Of a stretch of DNA of 13,727 bases, positions 1-6,744 are shown piece after piece. Source of the DNA: Chitinophagaceae bacterium (GTDB lineage Bacteria > Bacteroidota > Bacteroidia > Chitinophagales > Chitinophagaceae); NCBI GenBank assembly GCA_947468255.1, contig CANIMM010000050.1, forward strand, positions 1-13,727, read 5' to 3'. The notes under the pieces are model-generated. The model was not told the origin of the DNA, searched no databases, and worked only from the letters and a program-made list of their open reading frames with translations. Numbering within the stretch: the first letter of the stretch is position 1; each line of letters opens with the position of its first letter. A program made the translations under genes and the position numbers.

Positions 1-1022
1 CGATTAAAAAAACGGGCGACTGGCGATTGTATATCAAAACATTCACCTTGGTAGGAGCGGCAATTGCAATGTATTGCAGTCTTATATTTATCTCCATCAA
101 CCCTTTGCTGGCCTTACTGATTTGCGCAGTTCTGGGTTTTACATTTGCCAGTATTGGCTTTAGCGTGATGCATGATGCCAATCACGGAAGTTATAGCACC
201 AAGCCCTGGTTGAATGACCTATTAGGACTATCCGCAAATGCCCTAGGAGCCAGTTCATTTTTTTGGAAACAAAAACATAATATCATTCACCACACCTACA
301 CCAATGTAGACGGAATTGATGACGACATTGCTAAAAGTCCCATTATTCGTCAGTGTGAAACACAAAAATGGGTGCCAGCACACAAAATTCAACATTTATA
401 TTTGGTTCCGGTATATGCTTTGTCCTCTATATTCTGGCTGTTTTTTATGGATTTTACTAAATATTTCACTAGAAAAATTTATACAACAGAGGCCTGGGAA
501 ATGAGCGTTAAAAATCATATTATATTTTGGGCAACCAAGGTTTTGTACTTTGTTTTTTATATGATTATTCCGATCATAGTTTGGGGTTTTGGTCCTTGGT
601 TATTAGGCTTCTTTTTACTGCATGTGGTAATGGGACTTACCCTTTCACTGGTATTTCAATTAGCACATGTGGTGGAGAATACAGAGTTTGAAAATGTAGC
701 CTTAGATGAAACCAAACATGTGGAAACAGCTTGGGCAGAGCACCAGATTAAAACAAGCTCCAATTTTGCAATGGGCAATCCAGTGATTTCATGGTTTGTG
801 GGCGGATTGAATTTTCAAATCGAGCACCACCTTTTTCCTAAAGTCAGCCATGTTCATTATCCTGCAATCAGTAAAATAGTAATCGAAAAATGTGCGGAGT
901 ATCATTTGCCTTACAATCAATATCGTACCATCTCAGGAGCACTTGCATCTCATTTTAGGGTAATGAAAATGTTGGGTAAACAGCCGGTGGCTGTTTCGCA
1001 TCATCAAGCCCAGGCTGCTTAA
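1..1022 (+). CDS. Fatty acid desaturase, front-end (delta-5/delta-6-like) type, 5' end cut by window edge
   Basis: Membrane di-iron desaturase that would insert a double bond into an acyl chain of a lipid or acyl-CoA. The open frame runs to the window edge: codons from base 3 read I-K-K-T-G-D-W-R-L before the TTG at 27, so that TTG is internal and the true start lies upstream. Counting from the TTG, three histidine boxes are visible: HDANH at 49-53, HNIIHH at 84-89 and QIEHH at 264-268; H213 in QLAHVVE is a further likely ligand. Glutamine for the first histidine of box 3 is typical of front-end desaturases (linoleoyl-CoA desaturase-like, COG3239). Hydrophobic helices lie at about 5-47, 125-142, 165-188 and 190-212. 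No cytochrome b5 domain is visible in the part present. The gene converges on gldB with only six bases between the stops. Family is secure; regiospecificity and substrate are not. Confidence 0.9.
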   Translation, partial: IKKTGDWRLYIKTFTLVGAAIAMYCSLIFISINPLLALLICAVLGFTFASIGFSVMHDANHGSYSTKPWLNDLLGLSANALGASSFFWKQKHNIIHHTYTNVDGIDDDIAKSPIIRQCETQKWVPAHKIQHLYLVPVYALSSIFWLFFMDFTKYFTRKIYTTEAWEMSVKNHIIFWATKVLYFVFYMIIPIIVWGFGPWLLGFFLLHVVMGLTLSLVFQLAHVVENTEFENVALDETKHVETAWAEHQIKTSSNFAMGNPVISWFVGGLNFQIEHHLFPKVSHVHYPAISKIVIEKCAEYHLPYNQYRTISGALASHFRVMKMLGKQPVAVSHHQAQAA

Positions 1023-1028
1023 TAATTG

Positions 1029-2042
1029 TTAAGGTTTATATTTTGCTTCCTGTAATATTTTTTCCGGATCGGCATTCATTAATTGCTGCAGTGATAATGT
1101 TTTATTTTTGTTAGCAAATATTTTTACAATTTGCCAGCCACTAAAAGAGCCGATATTACCCGGGGCACCCTCGCCCAACTCCTGTGTTTTGGGGCTTTCG
1201 CCGATATAATTCTTTATAATATTTTTGTCTGTTAACTGAAGGTATTCGTTTTTTACAAACAGGTCCCAGATCACCGCTTCATGCAGATAGGCATCAGCTA
1301 ATTGTTTTTTAGCATATCCAATTAATTGGTATTCCTCAATTTTGGGCAAAAATTTACTCAGCAAATAAAGGCGTTTGCCTTTTTCAATCATTTGATCAAC
1401 CAATGGTTTGTCAAACCCTTTTTCAGGAAAGAGGTCGTTTACAATATTATTCAAACAGTTCACCACAATGTAGCTTGGCTCAAATCGGCTTGATACATAA
1501 GCAGGATAAGTTTCTTGCACCAAACTAGTTTTGTATAAATAAAAATCTTTGCCTAGGTGCAGTTGTAATCCCACTATGAGCGCTTCGTCTGATAAGATAT
1601 CACCATATCCGTCTGCAGGGCCGATATAGGTAATAATTTTAGAGGGCAGTGGATAGGAAGGGAAATAGTATTTTACAAATTGTAATCCTTGGGTAATCTC
1701 TTTTTCGATAGGGTGGAAGTTTCGAAAAGTTATTTCCGAACTGTCGAAGATGGGGCGGTAGGCCTTGATGAATGCATTTACATAGGATGCAGCGGAATCG
1801 GTTGGCCAGGAGGGGTCTACATTTAAAATGTTTGACAAATAGGTTCTTGTAAAAACGGGTTCTTTTTTTTGTAATTGAAATAGGTAATCAGCTAAATTGT
1901 TGGAGCTGGTGTCGAATAAGTCTTTCTCAAATCGGGTGGTTTTTAATTTTACGGATATATTGGAAACATTGGGTATTTTCTCTTGCTCATTGCAGGAAAA
2001 TAACACCAATGAAAGCAAAACTGAAGTGGCAAATAATTTCAT
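1029..2042 (-). CDS. gldB: Gliding motility lipoprotein GldB
   Basis: 337-residue lipoprotein resembling GldB, an essential cell-envelope component of Bacteroidota gliding motility and of the associated type 9 secretion machinery. The N-terminus is a lipoprotein signal: a hydrophobic stretch, then L-F-S-C with the acylated cysteine at 17. After a linker, R37-F-E-K-D-L-F matches the conserved start of the GldB domain. The segment with Y-I-G-P-A-D-G-Y-G, the L-H-L-G-K-D-F-Y motif and the R-F-E-P-S-Y-I-V stretch fit recalled GldB homologues. The start is an ATG, placing the lipobox at the usual distance. It is divergent from nadE (87 bases between starts) and convergent with the desaturase. gldC, which follows gldB in Flavobacterium johnsoniae, is not downstream here. 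GldB homologues also occur in non-gliding members of the phylum, so gliding is not proven. Confidence 0.85.
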   Translation of the reverse strand: MKLFATSVLLSLVLFSCNEQEKIPNVSNISVKLKTTRFEKDLFDTSSNNLADYLFQLQKKEPVFTRTYLSNILNVDPSWPTDSAASYVNAFIKAYRPIFDSSEITFRNFHPIEKEITQGLQFVKYYFPSYPLPSKIITYIGPADGYGDILSDEALIVGLQLHLGKDFYLYKTSLVQETYPAYVSSRFEPSYIVVNCLNNIVNDLFPEKGFDKPLVDQMIEKGKRLYLLSKFLPKIEEYQLIGYAKKQLADAYLHEAVIWDLFVKNEYLQLTDKNIIKNYIGESPKTQELGEGAPGNIGSFSGWQIVKIFANKNKTLSLQQLMNADPEKILQEAKYKP

Positions 2043-2129
2043 ACTTATTAATGGGATTCAATGTTTTAACTTTACAAAGAAATACAAAGATTTCTAAATA
2101 TAAAGTTAAGGCCCTTTAATGGCAGTACT
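2043..2129. promoter_or_regulatory. Divergent gldB/nadE intergenic region, probable promoters
   Basis: The 87 bases between the two divergent start codons must hold both promoters. On the plus strand TAACTTTA (2067-2074) matches the Bacteroidota -7 element TAnnTTTG at seven of eight positions. It would give nadE a leader of about 45-50 bases. No clear TTG -33 element sits at the expected distance. No convincing minus-strand element was found. The region assignment is firm from gene layout; the element is weak. Confidence 0.3.
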
Positions 2130-3812
2130 ATGAAAATATTTTTAGCACAGCAAAACTATCATATCGGCAATTTTGAAAGCAATACGCAAAAGATCATTGC
2201 TGCAATCGAAACTGCAAAAGCACAGGGGGGAGATATCATTGTATTCAGTGAACTGAGCGTCTGTGGTTATCCACCCCGTGATTTTTTGGAATTTGATGAC
2301 TTTATCGATAGTTGCAATGCTTCTATTGAGCGGATTCAATCCCATGCCGACTCAATTGCTGTGATTGTAGGTGCACCCGACAGGAATAACGCGAAAGTGG
2401 GAAAGCCTCTTTTTAATGCGGCCTATTTTTTATACAACAAAAAAGTGATTGGTATAGCGCATAAAACGTTGTTGCCTACCTATGACATATTTGATGAATA
2501 CCGTTATTTTGAACCCGCTTTTGAATGGAATGTGATTGAGTTTAAAGGAAAAAAAATTGCGCTTACCATTTGTGAAGACATTTGGAATCTAGGAAATAAT
2601 CCATTGTATCGAATATGTCCGATGGATAAACTGATGGAACAGCAGCCCGATCTGATGATCAATATTTCCGCTTCTCCATTTGATTATACCCATGATGAAG
2701 ACCGCAAGGCTACTATAAAGGATAATGTAGTCAAGTATCAGTTGCCCATGTTTTATTGCAATGGAGTAGGGAGTCAAACGGAAGTGATTTTTGATGGGGC
2801 ATCGATGGTGTTTGATAAACATGCCAATTTGTGCGGTCAGCTTCCAATGTTTGAAGAGGCTTTGCAAAGCTTTACACTGCAAGATGACGGGAGCATTGAT
2901 GCGCCGATCATTGAGCCATCCATCAGGGTGTCGGATGAAGCATTAACTCCGTCTTCCTTAAAAGAAGAAAAAAATATCGATCAGGTGCATGATGCGATTG
3001 TAATGGGAATTAGGGACTATTTTGCCAAGATGGGATTTTCAAAAGCCATCATAGGAAGTAGCGGCGGCATTGATAGTGCAGTAACCATTGCATTAGCTTG
3101 TACCGCCTTGGGAGCGGCCAATGTAAGAGCGATATTAATGCCTTCTCAATATTCTTCGGGGCACTCGGTGGAAGATGCAGTGACCCTTAGCACTAACCTA
3201 GGCAATCCGTATGATATTATTGCGATCAAAAATATTTACGATGTATTTTTATCTGAACTCAAACCAATTTTCAACGACTTGCCATTTAGTGTAGCAGAAG
3301 AAAATATCCAGAGCCGAAGCAGGGGAAATCTGCTGATGGCCATCGCCAACAAGTTTGGGTATATACTGCTTAACACTTCTAATAAAAGCGAGCTGGCAAC
3401 AGGTTATGGAACCCTGTATGGTGATATGGCCGGTGGCATAGGGGTGCTGGGCGATTGCTATAAGCTGCAGGTATACGCTTTGGCGAATTATATTAACCGA
3501 GATAAAATCATCATTCCCAATAATATTATTTCAAAAGTACCCTCTGCAGAATTGAGACCTGGGCAAAAAGATTCCGATTCGCTGCCAGACTATGAGGTAT
3601 TGGACAAATTACTATTTCAATACATCGAAAGAAGACTTGGGCCTAAGGAAATTAAGGTACAAGGATTTGATGCTGCATTGGTAGACCGTGTATTGAAAAT
3701 GGTGAATGTGAATGAATATAAGCGCAACCAGTTTTGCCCCATCATCCGTATTTCGCCTAAAGCTTTTGGAGTTGGCAGAAGAATGCCGATAGTAGGAAAG
3801 TATTTGAGTTGA
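2130..3812 (+). CDS. nadE: Glutamine-dependent NAD+ synthetase
   Basis: Cytosolic enzyme for the last step of NAD+ synthesis: ATP-dependent amidation of nicotinic acid adenine dinucleotide, with ammonia from glutamine. At 560 residues it has the long two-domain form. Residues 1 to about 260 are a nitrilase-type glutaminase with the Glu-Lys-Cys triad E41 (FSELSVCGYPPRD), K112 (AHKTLLP) and C148 (LTICEDIW). From about 285 on is the synthetase domain, with the PP-loop ATP motif GSSGGIDS (309-316). It also has the N-T-S-N-K-S-E-L-A-T-G-Y-G-T block (415-428) and P-S-A-E-L-R-P-G-Q (471-479) that bind the dinucleotide and ATP. All expected catalytic residues are present and the length is normal. The ATG start lies just after CAGTACT, with no Shine-Dalgarno sequence. 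The gene appears monocistronic: gldB is divergent and the next gene is convergent. Confidence 0.97.
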   Translation: MKIFLAQQNYHIGNFESNTQKIIAAIETAKAQGGDIIVFSELSVCGYPPRDFLEFDDFIDSCNASIERIQSHADSIAVIVGAPDRNNAKVGKPLFNAAYFLYNKKVIGIAHKTLLPTYDIFDEYRYFEPAFEWNVIEFKGKKIALTICEDIWNLGNNPLYRICPMDKLMEQQPDLMINISASPFDYTHDEDRKATIKDNVVKYQLPMFYCNGVGSQTEVIFDGASMVFDKHANLCGQLPMFEEALQSFTLQDDGSIDAPIIEPSIRVSDEALTPSSLKEEKNIDQVHDAIVMGIRDYFAKMGFSKAIIGSSGGIDSAVTIALACTALGAANVRAILMPSQYSSGHSVEDAVTLSTNLGNPYDIIAIKNIYDVFLSELKPIFNDLPFSVAEENIQSRSRGNLLMAIANKFGYILLNTSNKSELATGYGTLYGDMAGGIGVLGDCYKLQVYALANYINRDKIIIPNNIISKVPSAELRPGQKDSDSLPDYEVLDKLLFQYIERRLGPKEIKVQGFDAALVDRVLKMVNVNEYKRNQFCPIIRISPKAFGVGRRMPIVGKYLS

Positions 3813-3844
3813 TACAGATCCTCTTGATGCCTAATAATAAGTGT

Positions 3845-3895
3845 AAGAAAATACCGATGTAAAAATGAGCGATTTATCCGGCTATTTATTTTCTT
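3845..3895. terminator. Possible bidirectional terminator between nadE and the convergent membrane-protein gene
   Basis: Nine-base inverted arms AAGAAAATA (3845-3853) and TATTTTCTT (3887-3895) are perfectly complementary, in the 84-base gap between two converging stop codons. The 33-base loop is long for an intrinsic terminator and the stem is almost all A-T. The location suits transcription termination but the structure is weak. Confidence 0.22.
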
Positions 3896-3896
3896 T

Positions 3897-4436
3897 TCAT
3901 TTTGCAGCTGCGCCCTCTTTTAATGATTGTTTTAATTGCCCGATTTTTTCAAGGGTTGCTGCCAATGCTTCGGGTTGGTTGGTGCCAATCAACAATTTTT
4001 TTTGGTTGGTGAATTCAAGTTGCAGCCCTTTATCTCCTGATACATTCCACGCTTTTCCTTTTCCAAAAAGTCCGATTCGTACTCCCCATCCTCCATATTC
4101 TGTAATTGCCGAGTATTTTCTTACATAGCAAAGGGATATTTGTTCCCAAGAAAATTTTTTGAATGACCAGTGAAACGGAAAAAACTTAACATAGATTCCA
4201 TCTTTTTTAATGAGGGTATCTAGGCGCATATTTAAAACTAAAATGGTAATCACAAGAATTAATGCTGCAGTAAATAAAAGACCTGTGTTACTCATTGGCT
4301 TATCTCCAAAAGCTTGTCCAGTTATCAGTTGATTGTAAACGCCCAAAAAGGTTACCCCATTTATAGCCAGCAGAATTACCCAAAGCCACCATTGATTGAA
4401 TTTTTGTTTTTCCGAAAATAAAATTTCATGTTCCAT
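3897..4436 (-). CDS. Two-helix membrane protein with a possible bacterial PH-like domain, function unknown
   Basis: 179 residues. Two transmembrane helices, about 16-36 and 51-69, form an N-terminal hairpin. A cytoplasmic domain of about 105 residues follows, with alternating strands and the stretch Y-S-A-I-T-E-Y-G-G-W-G-V-R (108-120), then G-L-Q-L-E-F and L-L-I-G-T-N-Q-P-E, then a lysine/alanine-rich amphipathic C-terminal helix. The pattern of two helices, beta-strands, EYGGWG-R and LIGT-P-E recalls small membrane proteins assigned to bacterial PH-like (DUF6141-type) families; this is recall, not a search. A reading frame on the opposite strand (3865-4128) is a shadow. The gene stands alone between the convergent nadE and the divergent moxR. 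No catalytic residues are recognisable, so an enzymatic role is unlikely. I cannot assign a function. Confidence 0.72.
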   Translation of the reverse strand: MEHEILFSEKQKFNQWWLWVILLAINGVTFLGVYNQLITGQAFGDKPMSNTGLLFTAALILVITILVLNMRLDTLIKKDGIYVKFFPFHWSFKKFSWEQISLCYVRKYSAITEYGGWGVRIGLFGKGKAWNVSGDKGLQLEFTNQKKLLIGTNQPEALAATLEKIGQLKQSLKEGAAAK

Positions 4437-4677
4437 TCCTTAAAATTAAAGAAAAAAGAATCAATCTTTTTCCAATGTATTTGCTATGGCAGTAGGGTTT
4501 AATTAAATTTTAACTCAGTTCTTAATGTAAATAGGCTTTTTCTTACCTGCATAGTTCGTATTTTCGCCAACCAATCAGGGTATTAGATGGTGGTCATTCT
4601 GGGATTTTTAATTGAACTTGGATTGAACTATTATTTTAAATCACCCTTCCATTATTAGGGAGATATAAATATTTATT
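4437..4677. promoter_or_regulatory. 241-base divergent intergenic region upstream of the moxR cluster, with a tandem ATTGAACT repeat
   Basis: This is the longest non-coding stretch in the window and should carry the promoter of the moxR-DUF58-batA cluster and that of the divergent membrane-protein gene. The clearest feature is ATTGAACT repeated exactly at 4611-4618 and 4622-4629, an 11-base period (about one helical turn), 49 bases before the moxR start. Direct repeats with that spacing are typical of OmpR/PhoB-type response-regulator sites, but no regulator is encoded nearby. No exact TAnnTTTG element was found. No credible small gene or RNA was seen in the rest. Confidence 0.4.
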
Positions 4678-5679
4678 ATGCTACAAACTGCCGAAGACAT
4701 CCGCTTGCTGAACGAAGAAATTAACCAATCAGCAGGTTTTGTAACCAGAATCAATGATGAATTAAGTAAAGTAATTGTTGGCCAACATGGAATGATTGAG
4801 CGATTGCTCATTGGTTTGCTGAGTAATGGCCATATTTTACTGGAGGGGGTACCCGGTCTAGCAAAGACCCTCGCCATCAAATCGCTGGCACAGTCAATTC
4901 ATGCTAATTTTAGCCGCATACAGTTTACGCCCGACCTGTTGCCCGCCGATGTAGTGGGTACCATGATTTACAACCAGGCAAAAAACGAATTCATGGTTCG
5001 CAAAGGACCCATTTTTTCTAACTTTATCCTAGCAGATGAAATTAATAGAGCGCCTGCAAAAGTGCAAAGTGCTTTATTAGAGGCGATGCAGGAACGGCAG
5101 GTAACCATTGGTGACACTAGTTTCCAATTGGAAGAGCCATTTCTGGTATTGGCCACACAAAATCCAATAGAGCAGGAAGGAACTTACCCCTTGCCGGAAG
5201 CGCAGGTAGACAGGTTTATGTTAAAGGTGATCATCGATTATCCTTCCAAAACTGAGGAGCAGCTAATCATTCGCCAAAATACGGAGGGCCTTTCTTTTTC
5301 TCCAATCTATCCAGTTGCAACTACAGAAGAAATTTTGATTGCAAAACAATTGGTAAGAAGGGTGTACTTGGATGAAAAAGTTGAAAATTATATTTTGGAT
5401 ATCGTATTTGCCACCCGCTATCCTGAAAAATACAATTTGCCAAAATTAAAGCCCTTGATCAGTTTTGGCGGATCACCAAGGGCAAGCATTAATCTGGCGT
5501 TGGCAGCCAAAGCGCATGCATTTTTAAATAAAAGAGGATTTGTAATTCCAGACGATGTGAGAAGTATTTGCAAAGATGTATTGCGCCATCGCATTGGACT
5601 GACTTATGAAGCTGAAGCAGAGAATGTAAGCGCATCCATGATTATTGATGAGATACTGAGGGTAGTGGTGGTACCCTAG
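4678..5679 (+). CDS. moxR: MoxR-family AAA+ ATPase
   Basis: 333-residue cytosolic AAA+ ATPase of the MoxR/RavA group, thought to act as a chaperone that remodels or activates VWA-domain partners. Walker A is GVPGLAKT (57-64), Walker B FILADEINRA (116-125), sensor 1 LATQNP (158-163) and sensor 2 GSPRA (265-269). The insert ahead of Walker B, M-I-Y-N-Q-A-K-N-E-F-M-V-R-K-G-P (96-111), and the E-Q-E-G-T-Y-P-L-P-E-A-Q-V-D-R-F block (165-180) are MoxR hallmarks. The C-terminal helical lid ends at 333, normal length. The ATG at 4678 is kept because the next conserved element, KVIVGQ at 31-36, sits at the usual distance. It heads a four-gene same-strand cluster with DUF58, BatD-like and BatA-like genes, the classic MoxR-VWA context. 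A hairpin lies in the 95 bases before the next gene, so expression may be uncoupled. Confidence 0.95.
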   Translation: MLQTAEDIRLLNEEINQSAGFVTRINDELSKVIVGQHGMIERLLIGLLSNGHILLEGVPGLAKTLAIKSLAQSIHANFSRIQFTPDLLPADVVGTMIYNQAKNEFMVRKGPIFSNFILADEINRAPAKVQSALLEAMQERQVTIGDTSFQLEEPFLVLATQNPIEQEGTYPLPEAQVDRFMLKVIIDYPSKTEEQLIIRQNTEGLSFSPIYPVATTEEILIAKQLVRRVYLDEKVENYILDIVFATRYPEKYNLPKLKPLISFGGSPRASINLALAAKAHAFLNKRGFVIPDDVRSICKDVLRHRIGLTYEAEAENVSASMIIDEILRVVVVP

Positions 5680-5704
5680 TTTTTGGGGACTAAAAAATAC
5701 GGGA

Positions 5705-5726
5705 TTGAAATAGTCGATTATTTCAA
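5705..5726. repeat. Perfect 8-bp inverted repeat (hairpin) between moxR and the DUF58 gene
   Basis: Arms TTGAAATA (5705-5712) and TATTTCAA (5719-5726) are exact reverse complements around a six-base loop, GTCGAT. The hairpin sits in the 95-base moxR-DUF58 spacer. No T-run follows, so it does not look like an intrinsic terminator. It could be an operator for a dimeric regulator, an RNA-processing stem or a weak attenuator. Confidence 0.45.
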
Positions 5727-5774
5727 ATGGCCGGCAAACTGATTTTAAAAAATTGCTATTAGATAATAAATATT

Positions 5775-6704
5775 TTGTTTAAAAAGAAAGTCAATACCAT
5801 TCCATCAACGCCTACCGACCCTCTTCGATCGGTTGAATTGGAGGGGGCTGCCATTATGCGAAAGGTTCGTGAGCTAGAGATAAAAAGCAAAAAAATTACC
5901 ACGCATTTATTTACAGGTGAGTATCATTCTGCTTTCAAAGGAAAGGGGATGAGCTTTCGCGAGGTTAGGGAGTATTACGCCGGCGATGATGTGCGATTTA
6001 TTGATTGGAATGTAAGTGCTAGATTTAGTCATCCTTTTACAAAAGTGTTTGAAGAGGAGCGAGAGCTTTGTGTTTATTTATTGGTAGATACTAGTGCTAG
6101 TAATTTATTTGGAACGGTCCAGTCAAGAAAGCGCGATATTATAACGGAGATAGCGGCTTTGTTGACTTTCAGTGCTATTAATAACAATGACAAGGTAGGG
6201 GTTATTTTTTTTAGCGACAAGGTTGAAAAATTCATTCCACCCAAGAAGGGGAGGCAGCATGCGCTTTATATTGTACGTGAGTTACTAACTACAACGCCTG
6301 TTGGAAAAAGTACAAAAATGGAAGAAGGGATCAAGTTTTTCAATAAGGCAGCTCGCCATAAAAGCATTGCTTTTTTGATGAGTGATTTTGTGGATGCGGT
6401 GTATGAAAATGACCTGAAGGTGATAGGAGGCAGACATGATGTGATCGGCCTGAGGGTGTATGACAAAATGGACATGCAGTTGCCGGAAGCTGGCTTGCTA
6501 ATGGTGCAGGACTTCGAAACAGGCCAGCAGCAATTCATTGACAGCAACAACAAATTTGTTCAATACACCTATCAACAGAAATTCATGGAGCAAAGTGATA
6601 TGTGCAAAAACTATTTTAGAAAGGCAGGTGCCGATCTCTTGCATATTCGAACCGATGAGGATTATGTGAAAATATTGCAACAGTTTTTTATTAAGAGAAG
6701 CTGA
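5775..6704 (+). CDS. DUF58 domain protein (VWA-like partner of MoxR)
   Basis: DUF58 protein encoded next to MoxR, as usual; the family has a degenerate von Willebrand A fold and probably works with the AAA+ ATPase in envelope maintenance. The conserved core reads H-L-F-T-G-E-Y-H-S-A-F-K-G-K-G (44-58), then R-E-Y-Y-A-G-D-D-V-R-F-I-D-W-N-V-S-A-R (65-83), then F-E-E-E-R-E-L (92-98). A MIDAS-like DTSAS with D105, S107 and S109 follows. No transmembrane helix is seen, so it is cytoplasmic or peripheral. The start is uncertain. The TTG at 5775 gives 309 residues. An in-frame ATG at 5856 gives 282, closer to the usual length of about 285-290, and it is preceded by an AGGGGG tract eight bases upstream. 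Domain homology begins with R-K-V-R-E-L-E-I just after that ATG. The longer form is listed only because its leader stays open and plausible. The stop lies 34 bases before the next start. Confidence 0.93.
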   Translation: MFKKKVNTIPSTPTDPLRSVELEGAAIMRKVRELEIKSKKITTHLFTGEYHSAFKGKGMSFREVREYYAGDDVRFIDWNVSARFSHPFTKVFEEERELCVYLLVDTSASNLFGTVQSRKRDIITEIAALLTFSAINNNDKVGVIFFSDKVEKFIPPKKGRQHALYIVRELLTTTPVGKSTKMEEGIKFFNKAARHKSIAFLMSDFVDAVYENDLKVIGGRHDVIGLRVYDKMDMQLPEAGLLMVQDFETGQQQFIDSNNKFVQYTYQQKFMEQSDMCKNYFRKAGADLLHIRTDEDYVKILQQFFIKRS

Positions 6705-6708
6705 TTTT

Positions 6709-6744
6709 AACTGATAACGGGTTAACTTAAAACTGATAATGGGT
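6709..6744 (+). repeat. Direct repeat of AACTGATAAYGGGT, second copy carrying the next gene's start codon
   Basis: AACTGATAACGGGT (6709-6722) recurs as AACTGATAATGGGT (6731-6744), 13 of 14 bases identical, period 22. The single C-to-T difference creates the ATG at 6739 that starts the BatD-like gene. It fills nearly the whole spacer after the DUF58 stop. It appears to be a short tandem duplication at a translation start and may affect initiation. Confidence 0.5.

Noticed and set aside
2589..2882. 97-residue minus-strand frame within nadE
   Set aside because: nadE is intact with every catalytic residue, and the reverse frame has no motif.
3865..4128. 87-residue open frame on the plus strand
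   Set aside because: It overlaps the convincing minus-strand membrane-protein gene and is rich in Phe, Pro and Ser, as expected from reverse reading of its codons.
4437..4677. Riboswitch or small RNA in the longest gap
   Set aside because: No strong stems, conserved riboswitch core or terminator run could be seen; only the short direct repeat stands out.
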